A stretch of 64,000 nucleotides of DNA. Source: Candidatus Hydrogenedentota bacterium (GTDB lineage Bacteria; Hydrogenedentota; Hydrogenedentia; Hydrogenedentales; JAEUWI01). Each line of letters begins with the position of its first letter. Positions within the stretch are counted from its first letter, which is position 1. Of the stretch, positions 46,363-54,152 are shown piece by piece. The position numbers and the translations under genes were made by a program. Below the pieces are notes generated by a model. The model was not told the origin of the DNA. It did no database searches and worked only from the letters and a program-made list of their open reading frames with translations. Location: the NCBI GenBank assembly GCA_019637335.1, contig JAHBVV010000032.1, positions 1 to 64,000 on the forward strand, written 5' to 3'.

Positions 46363-46659
46363 AGATCAATCGGCAGATACCTCAAGCATGAGAGATGGCC
46401 GCGCCTGTAACTTGCACTCTTCTCTGAACCTGTACCCCGGTCATGTGACGCATTTACGGATTTGCAGCGGCAAACCCGTATGGGCAGCGTACAGCTACAA
46501 GTATTGGGGACCAACGTTCACAGGGGTCACCCTGTGTTGGGTACACCGCGCGGGAGCGCGCGAACACCGCCGAACGCGGCGCCGCGCGTCCCTCCAGGAA
46601 TCTTTGCAGCAATCGAGCTATCAACAGCGGACGGGAGCGCGTCAAGAAACGGTCTGGAT
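46363..46659. other. Intergenic, no gene seen
   Basis: About 300 bp between the divergent-side operator of the DUF6088 gene and the lipoprotein stop. A GC-rich inverted segment is present near 46553-46592. No open frame with a ribosome site and no clear terminator for the lipoprotein operon was found. Confidence 0.4.
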
Positions 46660-47796
46660 TCACGGATCCAGATGCCCGAGTTCCACCAGGGTGGTTCCGA
46701 GTTCCCGGAGCAAGGTCTGGTTCTCGCGCACCCAGTCCCAATGTTCCTTGGTGCTGGCGATGGGCCACGCCGGCCGGTCGTTTTGAGTGGAATTGGCGAT
46801 TTCGTGCAGATACCGGAGACCATCTTCCGTCGGTTCCAGGGCCTTGTGGCCGGCGATGGCGCTGAAGGAGAGCGGGCGTGTTTCGGTCCGGACGCGCTGC
46901 CACTGGTATACGAAGGGACGCGGGGTCTGGAGGGACATCGCCGCCTTCGTAACGAAGGGCTCCAGTCGCTTGAGGGTGTCCGGGGAGCTGGCCCTGGCCT
47001 TCAGGGCGTCCGCCTGCATGCGGTCGCGCAGGTGTGATTCCTCGGCCATGAGCGCCTGCAATTGCTGTTCTCCCCGGGCGCGAACCAGGGCCTGCTCCGC
47101 CTCGGCCAGCTTTGCCGTGACTTCCGCCTCCGCCGCTTTCCGGGCGGCCTCAACTTGCGTGGTTCGGTCCTGCGCATCCGCGTAATTCAGGGCGTCCACC
47201 GCCTGCTGGAGGGTCGATTCGCCGCGAACGCCCCGCTGCTTCGCGGTGGCGAGCATGGCTTGCATCGCGGGCACGGTCTCCAGGTAGGGCTCGAGTGTGC
47301 TCTTGACGCGGTTTTCGAGCGCCGCGAGGCGGATGGAGAGCTCCGGGTCCGGCGTACCCGCGATTGCTCCGCTGTCAATGATCTCCTTCGCGGGCCCGGT
47401 CAGGGCGTTGAGTTCGGAGGTCATGACTTCCAGGGAGCTTTGCGTTACGGCCTTCATCGTTTGGACGTAGGATCGAAACGACACCACATCGCCTTGTTCC
47501 GCGGTGAGAAAGCGCCCGTCTTCGGTGGAGAGGAGGGCGAGAATTTCGGCTTCCCACTGCCGGTGCAGCTCGCCGAGCGTTTCCAGGTCGCCGCGAATCC
47601 GCGAGCCCGTATCGAGGAGCTCCATATACATGCTTCTTGCGAGCGAGAGGGCCTCCTGCTGCTGGTTTCTCTCTCGCGCCGCCGCAAGTTTTTCCAGATC
47701 GCCCGACGTGACCGGAGCGGTCGGCTTGGAACAGGCGATGGCGGTGAAGGACAGCATTACAGCGGCCAGAATGGTGGGAATACGATCGCGATTCAT
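46660..47796 (-). CDS. Predicted lipoprotein with long coiled coil
   Basis: 378 residues, no recognised family. A signal peptide ends in a lipobox (LAAVMLSFTAIAC, Cys near residue 22), so the protein is probably a lipid-anchored envelope protein. Most of the mature part is helical and charged, with a strong coiled-coil stretch (VEAARKAAEAEVTAKLAEAE, QALVRARGEQQLQALMAEES) around 215-260. ATG at 47796 is preferred because GGGAG lies 8 nt upstream within the alternative start at 47811. It follows the coupling ATPase gene by 84 bp on the same strand and may belong to that operon, perhaps as an envelope component of the transfer apparatus (inference). Confidence 0.75.
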   Translation of the reverse strand: MNRDRIPTILAAVMLSFTAIACSKPTAPVTSGDLEKLAAARERNQQQEALSLARSMYMELLDTGSRIRGDLETLGELHRQWEAEILALLSTEDGRFLTAEQGDVVSFRSYVQTMKAVTQSSLEVMTSELNALTGPAKEIIDSGAIAGTPDPELSIRLAALENRVKSTLEPYLETVPAMQAMLATAKQRGVRGESTLQQAVDALNYADAQDRTTQVEAARKAAEAEVTAKLAEAEQALVRARGEQQLQALMAEESHLRDRMQADALKARASSPDTLKRLEPFVTKAAMSLQTPRPFVYQWQRVRTETRPLSFSAIAGHKALEPTEDGLRYLHEIANSTQNDRPAWPIASTKEHWDWVRENQTLLRELGTTLVELGHLDP

Positions 47797-47880
47797 GAAC
47801 AGCTCCCTCATCTCGTTCGGAGACGCATGTTGGTTGACACCCGGTTGGCGCCCGTATTTCCCGGAAGCGGGAAACGCGGG

Positions 47881-50856
47881 CTACGACAGCCGGAGGTGTG
47901 GATTCTCGTCATCGAATTTCTGTATTCGCGCGTCCAGCCTTGCGAGCACGGATATGGCGCGTTCGTCGACTTCTTCCGGAGACACGGCGGCCTCGGTGGC
48001 GGATGCGACGCCGATCTCCTCCAGCGAGGGCCACGGCAACACATCGCGGCGCTGTTGAAAGTCGAGCCAGCGCACGGGATGGAACATCTGGACCGCGAGC
48101 GTTGCGCCGCCAAACTGGGTGTATCCGCTGCCGGAACGAACGTCCATATACGCCTGCAGGGGGTGGTCCGTGACGCGGAGCATGTCATTGGTTGTCACCC
48201 TCGGCTTAATCACATGGGACCAGCGGTCGAAGTATGGCGCGTCGGGCAAGCCGTCCCGCGCCAGCGCGTACGAGCCCGAGCGGATGTAGGCGAGCTCATC
48301 GCCGGAGCGCTTCGCGAAGTCGGTCATCTCCTTGCAATCGGAGAAGGAGAAGTAGAGTTTGAGGCGGGTGTTCTGAAGCACCGTTGAACGGAGGTCGTAC
48401 GCGGGCGTCTTGAGATCGGATATGGATTGGTTGGAGAGTATGGCGGAGAGGCCGAATCCTCGGGCCTGCTGCAATATGACGTTGAAGCGGTCGCCGGCGA
48501 GCTTCTGAAATTCGTCGACGACCAGGTAGGACTGGCGCAACGGCACACGGAGTTTCGCGCGCGAGCGCATCGCGGAGAAATAGGAGAAAAGCGCCAGATT
48601 GCCGATCTCGCGCGCGATGATACTGCTTTCCACCGTGGGCAGCCAGAAGTAGACGACCTGCCGCTTCTCCACAACCTGGCGCATGGAGATGATCTCGGAT
48701 TCCGGAACGTCCGGCGGCGGTTTGAGTTGTTTGAACTCCGTGAGCCCGTACAGGGTGGCCAGCAGCTCGAAGGCCTGGTGCCGTTCCTCCTGGGTCCGCA
48801 TGCTTGCTTTGGACACGCGGTCGCACAGCTCGTCAAAGGTGCTGGCGTCTTCCGCGCGCAAGACCTCGTGCAAAAGCATGAAGTTCTTGCGGCTGTAGTA
48901 GGATCGGCCGTATCCGGGACCGTGATTCAATTCCAGGGCGTCGAGCAGAAGGTTTGCCAGGTCGGAAACATAGCGATCGGAGTAGGTCATGTCGCCGAGC
49001 GGGTTGAAGTAATGGGTCGCCATCCCTTTCTCCGAGGTGAACAGGCGAAAGCAGTCGTTCAGCGTTCGCCCCTCGCGCTCGGCCTGTTTTCTGACCTCTT
49101 CCCGCACGGTGTGCAGCAGCGCGTATTCGCCCTTGAGGTCGATGATGACGATGGGGGGCATGCCGCCCTCCTGGTTTTCCTCGTCCTGCGGGCGCGACCG
49201 GATCAGCTGGACCAGAAGCGAGAGAATGCCCAGGGATGTCTTTCCCGATCCGCTTCCGCCGGCGATGTAGGCGTGTTCGGCGAGAATGTCGCGGTGCAGG
49301 AGCAGCGGGAAGCCGTTGGTCGCCTCCAGGCCCATGAAAAGGTGGTCGGACTCCCGAATTGGGATATCGGGGTTGCCCGGTTCATAGGCAACGTGCCGGG
49401 AGTTGCGCAAGCGGTCCACAAACCATTCCCAGGGGCTGCGTGTATCCTCGGTGGCGGCGCGCGCGCCCATCCTGTCACCCAGGCGCAGCACGCTGTGAAC
49501 GGTTCGCTGTCCCGCCGATACAATGAACAGGGCGGGTAGCAGCAGGGCGTTCAACAGGGCCACACCAAAGCTGGCGGCCACAGTGGCCGGGTACTCCGTC
49601 AGATTACGAACAGCCATTTCCATCCAGGAAGTCGTCGAGTGCGAATACCAGGCGGCCGCGAAATCATCAAGTTCGGGCTCGGCGTTCGAAACCTGTTCCG
49701 CGAGTTGATTCATCTCTATGTCTATTTCAATCTTCTTATCGAGGTCCGCACTCGCGCGCGCGATGCGCAAGCTGTCCAGGCGCTCCAGTTGCCTTTGTGA
49801 CTCGTCTCGATCCGGGAGCGCCGCCCAATTCAATTCGGGCATCTTGTCGCTCAAGAATTCGCGCCCACCCCTGTCGTCGTAGGCCATTCCTCGAAACATT
49901 TCCGTGTACTGGCCGCGAAAACCGGGCATATCCCAGGCGAAGAAGAAACTGGTCCCAACGCAGAACGAGAACAGGAGGAGGAGGAGGCAAAGCGTGGCCA
50001 TGCGCCTTCGGACGAGGTAACTCGTCTGGGGCGTCCAGACGCCTGGCATGGGATGGGGGAACTTCCTTCCGTACGTGAAGTATTCGGTGAAGAGGTAGAA
50101 CAGGGTATTCATCAGATACCGAAGCGTGATTGACCGGTCTGAGGCGCGGAGCGCCCGAAGCGGGCCCCGGAGTATGCTGTACAGGAGGACGCCGTATATG
50201 AGCGCGAGTATGAGAAACGGGGACTGGCTGGTTCCCAACACCAAGAGGACATACACCGTCAGGACAGTGCCCAGGTCAATGCCCGGCCAGGGCTGTTTGA
50301 GCGCTTCCATCCGCTCGTCATTCCGAAGGCAGGGGTGCGAATTCATGAATCCGACCGTGAAATCGAAGAAGTCCCGGGCGACCATCCTGGTGACCAGAAC
50401 CGCCGGCGCCCCGACCGCGATCACCGCGAGGTAGGAGTAGTCGAGCATGTCGGCTACCAAAAAAACTGTCGCGGCGAGCAGGGAGAAGAATATCGCCAGC
50501 GATATCTGGATCTGCCGCCGCCGCAAGAGCAGGATGCTCTGACCAAAGAAGAAGTCGGGGAGAGCGAGGATTAGGATGAGCGTAATCGCGCCAGTGACAG
50601 CAAGGCCGAAGGCCATGTAAAACGCCAGCACGGCCAGCATGATGGAAGCGTATTTCAGATAGGGGAACACGCTGAAGATTGAGAACAGGGGCGGGTCGAA
50701 ATAGTCCTCGCGAAAGGCGAGTTCCATATCCCGCAGTTGTTCTGGCGGTGGGAGCCGTTCAAAGTTGTATTCGATGGGTGGACGCGAATAGCGGAGAAGG
50801 CTCCGGCGCAACGCGTTGGCGGCGTAGGAGCCGACGTTAAACAGGTCATCAATCAC
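47881..50856 (-). CDS. VirD4/TraD-like type IV coupling ATPase
   Basis: 991 residues. The N-terminal 450 residues hold several membrane segments (YASIMLAVLAFYMAFGLAV, IFFSLLAATVFLVADMLDY, LLLLFSFCVGTSFFFAW and VALLNALLLPALFIVSA). The cytosolic part has Walker A AYIAGGSGSGKTSLGIL (about 527-543), IVIIDLKGEYALL, and Walker B SYLVVDEFQKLAG (about 780), followed by the RecA-like FGLSAILSNQSISDL. This is the layout of conjugative coupling proteins that bring DNA to a type IV secretion channel. GTG start at 50856, overlapping the upstream gene's stop by 8 bp. No relaxase or channel gene is in the window, so this is a partial or split mobilisation module. Confidence 0.85.
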   Translation of the reverse strand: MIDDLFNVGSYAANALRRSLLRYSRPPIEYNFERLPPPEQLRDMELAFREDYFDPPLFSIFSVFPYLKYASIMLAVLAFYMAFGLAVTGAITLILILALPDFFFGQSILLLRRRQIQISLAIFFSLLAATVFLVADMLDYSYLAVIAVGAPAVLVTRMVARDFFDFTVGFMNSHPCLRNDERMEALKQPWPGIDLGTVLTVYVLLVLGTSQSPFLILALIYGVLLYSILRGPLRALRASDRSITLRYLMNTLFYLFTEYFTYGRKFPHPMPGVWTPQTSYLVRRRMATLCLLLLLFSFCVGTSFFFAWDMPGFRGQYTEMFRGMAYDDRGGREFLSDKMPELNWAALPDRDESQRQLERLDSLRIARASADLDKKIEIDIEMNQLAEQVSNAEPELDDFAAAWYSHSTTSWMEMAVRNLTEYPATVAASFGVALLNALLLPALFIVSAGQRTVHSVLRLGDRMGARAATEDTRSPWEWFVDRLRNSRHVAYEPGNPDIPIRESDHLFMGLEATNGFPLLLHRDILAEHAYIAGGSGSGKTSLGILSLLVQLIRSRPQDEENQEGGMPPIVIIDLKGEYALLHTVREEVRKQAEREGRTLNDCFRLFTSEKGMATHYFNPLGDMTYSDRYVSDLANLLLDALELNHGPGYGRSYYSRKNFMLLHEVLRAEDASTFDELCDRVSKASMRTQEERHQAFELLATLYGLTEFKQLKPPPDVPESEIISMRQVVEKRQVVYFWLPTVESSIIAREIGNLALFSYFSAMRSRAKLRVPLRQSYLVVDEFQKLAGDRFNVILQQARGFGLSAILSNQSISDLKTPAYDLRSTVLQNTRLKLYFSFSDCKEMTDFAKRSGDELAYIRSGSYALARDGLPDAPYFDRWSHVIKPRVTTNDMLRVTDHPLQAYMDVRSGSGYTQFGGATLAVQMFHPVRWLDFQQRRDVLPWPSLEEIGVASATEAAVSPEEVDERAISVLARLDARIQKFDDENPHLRLS

Positions 50857-51550
50857 GAAGCGCCACTCCGATTTCGTTCAGGTCCGGCGTGACCGCAATA
50901 CGGACGTGCCCGAGCCGTTTCAGTTTCAACGCCTGGACGCGCTCTTCCAGCCGCTTTTTGCGTTCCGGTTTGCTGACAACCAGGAGGTTGCCATAGCGGG
51001 CATGCTCCACGTACTCCCCGAGAGCCGGTATCTCCGCGCATTCCAAGAGGTCTTTTCGGGTTTCGCGCAGCGCATACCCGTCGTCAGAATGCGCGCCGAG
51101 CAGGCGTATCCGGTATACACGCCGTTTTCCCGCGATCTCGATACAGTACGGGCAGTCCTTCGCCTTGAGCGGGTGGTCAAACAGGGTTATCAGGTGATTT
51201 TCTTCAAGGCGAGAGTAACGGTCGGAGGACATGCAGCATAGCCAGAGAACCCGAAACGAAAGTTCCAGCGAGTTCTCGTTGAGTTTCTTGGCCCGCTTGG
51301 GGGAAAAACCGGCGTGCGCCGCGCCCTGGGGAGTGAGCTGATAGGCCGTGTGCCCGCCCAGAATACTGCCATAACCCTCGGCGCGCCCCAGCGACTTGAC
51401 GAGGTTTCTTGACCTGAGATCGCGAAGCGCGGCGGAAACGTCACCCCGGCCGTCAAAGACCTTCTGCATGATCTTCAAGAACGATATCCTGTATCGGCCT
51501 ATGTGTTCCGCCATCAGATCCGGCAGTGTCTTCTCGGCTCCGTTCGTCAC
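50849..51550 (-). CDS. Winged-helix-type protein upstream of the coupling ATPase
   Basis: 233 residues, no named family. The first 80 residues (LPDLMAEHIGRYRISFLKIM, ALRDLRSRNLVKSLGRAEGY, HTAYQLTPQGAAHAGFS) look like a winged-helix domain. The remainder (LWLCCMSSDRYSRLEENHLI through RVYRIRLLGAH and LLVVSKPERKKRLEERVQAL) could be a compact alpha/beta domain. The GTG start at 51550 overlaps the previous gene's stop as GTGA, and the gene overlaps the ATPase start, so all three are translationally coupled. Probably a DNA-binding accessory or regulator of mobilisation; I am sure of the gene, not the role. Confidence 0.72.
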   Translation of the reverse strand: MTNGAEKTLPDLMAEHIGRYRISFLKIMQKVFDGRGDVSAALRDLRSRNLVKSLGRAEGYGSILGGHTAYQLTPQGAAHAGFSPKRAKKLNENSLELSFRVLWLCCMSSDRYSRLEENHLITLFDHPLKAKDCPYCIEIAGKRRVYRIRLLGAHSDDGYALRETRKDLLECAEIPALGEYVEHARYGNLLVVSKPERKKRLEERVQALKLKRLGHVRIAVTPDLNEIGVALRD

Positions 51551-52191
51551 CAAATCTCGTACGAAAGTCCTATGCGCTGGCAGTAGGTGTGAAATGAACG
51601 CAACTTCTCTACCCTATATGCGCCTCCGAATTCAATCGCCGTTCGCCTCGGCCGCGTCACGATGGCGTCGGGGAGGTGCAGTTTTTCCCGGGTCCGGGCG
51701 CCTTTTCCGCGCTCCCGGAGCTTTTCCTCCGAAATCCAATTCCCGGCGATTGCTGGCTCCAGCATCCGTTTTCTCAGAAAGACGGCGGCCATATGGAGGT
51801 CGTGGGTGCGCTCCGTCGGGCGCGGATGGCGTCCGCCCCAACCACCGTATAGCCGGCCGGATTTCCGGGTTGCGATAACCGCCGTGTGGCGGATCGGGGG
51901 AAGCGCCCAGCGCTTTCCAAGCCGGTACGCGAGTTCGTCGAAATCCGGGGTAGGGGCCCCCGGGCGCCAGTGCCCGATCGGGGACTCCAGCGAGAGTTCG
52001 GGGTGCGCCAGCATATCGAACGTATGAATACTGCCGGCCAATTCGAGTACTTCCAGACGCCTGACCGCCGCACGACGGCCATGGCGAAGTCCACTCCACC
52101 AGGTGCGCGTGATTTGTTCAACCGTAAGGACTCGCACGCGAAGTGTGAGAGCGTCGAGGATTTCATTGTCTCGGCTTGTAATCGCGGGCAT
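51547..52191 (-). CDS. Replication-relaxation-like protein
   Basis: 214 residues. The N-terminus (ITSRDNEILDALTLRVRVLT, VEQITRTWW, AAVRRLEVLELAGSI) is a winged helix of the type found in Replic_Relax-family proteins. The C-terminal part (KLHLPDAIVTRPRRTAIEFG, then SFHTYCQRIGLSYEIW) has the LPDA...IE pattern of the nuclease-like fold seen in that family. Such proteins accompany coupling ATPases on integrative elements. ATG at 52191 with GGAGAGAG 7 nt upstream is preferred over a TTG at 52212. It is first in the leftward operon; its promoter must lie in 52200-52330. Confidence 0.68.
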   Translation of the reverse strand: MPAITSRDNEILDALTLRVRVLTVEQITRTWWSGLRHGRRAAVRRLEVLELAGSIHTFDMLAHPELSLESPIGHWRPGAPTPDFDELAYRLGKRWALPPIRHTAVIATRKSGRLYGGWGGRHPRPTERTHDLHMAAVFLRKRMLEPAIAGNWISEEKLRERGKGARTREKLHLPDAIVTRPRRTAIEFGGAYRVEKLRSFHTYCQRIGLSYEIW

Positions 52192-52383
52192 GCCGGTTCT
52201 CTCTCCGCTCAAACCACCTCCTCAACCACCTCTTGACTGCCTTTAGGTGGGTTACAGAGGTGGGCGCGGGGTCAGCTCTAACACCAAGGAAGTAGGGGAC
52301 TTAAGATAAACTGAACGGACGCCGCTGCGCAAACGTATTGGGACGACGGGATTGTGGGTTCGCGCGGTGGCCGGAGCGTCCAG

Positions 52384-52912
52384 CGGAGGCCTGGCGACGC
52401 CACCCGTTCAGGGGGGCGTCGCGGCGCTGCACCCCGCCCCAGCGGGGTCAGCGCCAGCGCGAGCGGCCCAGCGAGCGCAAGGCCCGTCCAGGGCCGGGAG
52501 CCCTCGCGCCCAAGCGCGAGGCGACTACCGCGCGTTCAGCGCGGAGGCTCCGTTCAGGAGCCCGGCGACGCCGGACGTTCAGGAAGGCGTTGCGGCGCTG
52601 CACCCCGCCCCAGCGGGGTCAGCGCAGGCGCGAGCGGCCCAGCGAGCGCAAGGCCCGTTCAGGGCCGGGAGCCCTCGCGCCCAGGCGCGAGGCGACTACC
52701 GCGCGTTCAGCGCGGGGGCTCCGTTCAGGAGCCCGGCGACGCCGGACGTTCAGGGAGGCGTTGCGGCGCTGCACCCCGCCCCAGCGGGGTCAGCGCAGGC
52801 GCGAGCGGCCCAGCGAGCGCAAGGCCCGTTCAGGGCCGGGAGCCCTCGCACCCCAGTGCGAGGCGACTACCGCGCGTCCAGCGCGGAGGCTCCGTTCAGA
52901 AGCCCGGAAGAG
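52384..52912. repeat. 171-bp tandem repeat, three units, GTTCA-loop hairpins
   Basis: Units begin at 52406, 52577 and 52748, exactly 171 bp apart, with partial homology back to 52384. Each holds several perfect short hairpins that share the loop GTTCA (or GTCCA) on different stems: GGCCC/GGGCC, CGCGC/GCGCG and GGCTCC/GGAGCC. Two more have other loops: CCCCGC/GCGGGG and CCTCGCG/CGCGAGG. Because 171 is divisible by 3, all frames stay open across the array; those frames are low-complexity Arg/Pro/Gly and are not genes. Not a CRISPR array: there are no unique spacers. Confidence 0.85.
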
Positions 52913-52999
52913 GGGCGGCCCGGGAACGGGCGAGGGGCGTGACAGCTTCGCTGGCGCGAGCCTCGCTTCCGGGGCGTGGCTGCCAGGAATAGAGGCCGA

Positions 53000-53770
53000 G
53001 CGACTTCCGGGCGCGGAATAAGGGAGGCCTCGGGGTGGGGCCGAGTCGACAGCATGTCCTGACCAGGGCGACGGGTCGGGAATGCCGAGAGCTCGGTGAG
53101 AGACCGGTTGAGGATTTTCCGCAAGGCGGAAATCCGAGCCGGGTTCGACCCGTATACCCGCCGCGCGCGCCGCGTGCGTCCGAGGAAAGGGCCGCTGCGC
53201 GCCCGCGCAGCCGGTGGGGATGGGTCGTGGCGGGTGTGGCGTTGGCCGGGGCGGGGCCATGCCGGAGGCGCCGGACCGGAGGGAGGGGCGCGAGCGGAGG
53301 TCCGGCGTCGCAGGCCGGGAGAGCGGGCGAGCGATGTCCCTGCCAACGGCGGGGAATCGCGAGCTGGCGAACCATGGACACTGCGCGCGCGAAGCGCGCG
53401 TCCCTGGACGTATCGGGGATGGGTTGCGGGGTGCAGACAGCCCACGGCAAGCCGCAGGCTTGACGTGATCGGCTTGCGAGCGATCAAGCGATGTCCTGAC
53501 CGAAGGTCGGGAATCGCGAGACGCGAGCGGCAACAGGGCCGGGCCGAAGGCCCGCACCGAGGAGGGGCGGCGTGGGGCGTCCCGCGCGAAGCGGATGGTG
53601 ATCTCTTCACCGTCCGCGTGCGTCATGGACACTACCGGGCCACAGGCCCGGACGATGTTGGGGGGTGGCGTGGGGCGCCCGCGCAGGCGGGCGGTGATCG
53701 GTCCACCGCCCGTGCGCCAGAGACACGGCCGGGCCGCAGGCCCGGACCATTTGGGGCGCGGGTGGCGTAT
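53000..53770. ncRNA. Dense GC-rich hairpin block with a thrice-repeated nested stem
   Basis: No convincing coding frame. Perfect hairpins with 3-nt loops follow one another: GGGCC-GAA-GGCCC, GGGCC-GCA-GGCCC, GGGCC-ACA-GGCCC, CGCCCGC-GCA-GGCGGGCG and TTCCGC-AAG-GCGGAA. A nested stem recurs at 53052-53085, 53331-53360 and 53488-53517: an outer GCAT/ATGC or GCGAT/ATCGC pair around an inner CCTGACC/GGTCGGG or CCCTGCC/GGCGGGG pair. The bases differ but the pairing is kept, which supports a structured nucleic acid. Strand and transcription are unknown; the adjacent 68-residue gene reads leftwards. Confidence 0.4.
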
Positions 53771-53771
53771 G

Positions 53772-53978
53772 TCAGTTCAGGTGGAGTTGAGGAAAGCCCC
53801 GTTGGCGTTTCTCCCGCTCCAGGGCGTGCATCAGCTGGAAAGCTTCGCCGGCTTCGAGCATCCAGAGGCTGTCCAAGTCCCGCCGAAGGCGCGCGAGGCG
53901 CAAGCCCTGGGCAAGGTCAAGGTGAAGTTGAATAAGCATGGTGGCGATGTAGGCAAGCTGCGCGGGTGTTGGGTTCAT
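53772..53978 (-). CDS. Small helical protein, 68 residues, unrecognised
   Basis: Starts at ATG 53978 with TGAGGTAACTCC directly before it, a good ribosome site. The sequence (MNPTPAQLAYIATMLIQLHL, DLAQGLRLARLRRDLDSLWM, LEAGEAFQLMHALEREKRQR) predicts two or three amphipathic helices and no membrane segment. Family unknown. It lies between the palindrome-bearing gap downstream of the Ski2-like helicase and the hairpin block, reading towards the block. It could be part of a small element together with that block (inference). Confidence 0.55.
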   Translation of the reverse strand: MNPTPAQLAYIATMLIQLHLDLAQGLRLARLRRDLDSLWMLEAGEAFQLMHALEREKRQRGFPQLHLN

Positions 53979-54044
53979 GGAGTTACCTCAGAAGGGTTGC
54001 TAATGGCCTGAGAATCTCCCACATGACGCGATCGTTGTCGAGGG

Positions 54045-54105
54045 GTGCTCCGGGGACAACTTCGGATGTCCGAAGTTCCACGGTTACCTGAATATTCCGG
54101 AGCAC
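54045..54105. repeat. Dispersed palindrome, copy 3, inside a larger inverted repeat
   Basis: AACTTCGGATGTCCGAAGTT (54058-54077, one central mismatch) is enclosed by GTGCTCCGG (54045-54053) and CCGGAGCAC (54097-54105). It lies about 50 bp downstream of the Ski2-like helicase stop. There is no T-run, so intrinsic termination is not indicated. Confidence 0.6.
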
Positions 54106-54152
54106 GCAGTTGGCTGGAGCGGTTGAAGCGAAAGGTAGAGAAAACAGCCTGC

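Noticed and set aside
52384-52912. CRISPR array
   Set aside because: Units are near-identical over the full 171 bp with no unique spacers, and no cas gene is present.
52338-53021. Open frames through the 171-bp repeat
   Set aside because: The repeat length is a multiple of 3, so frames stay open automatically; products are repetitive Arg/Pro/Gly sequence and all frames are equally open.
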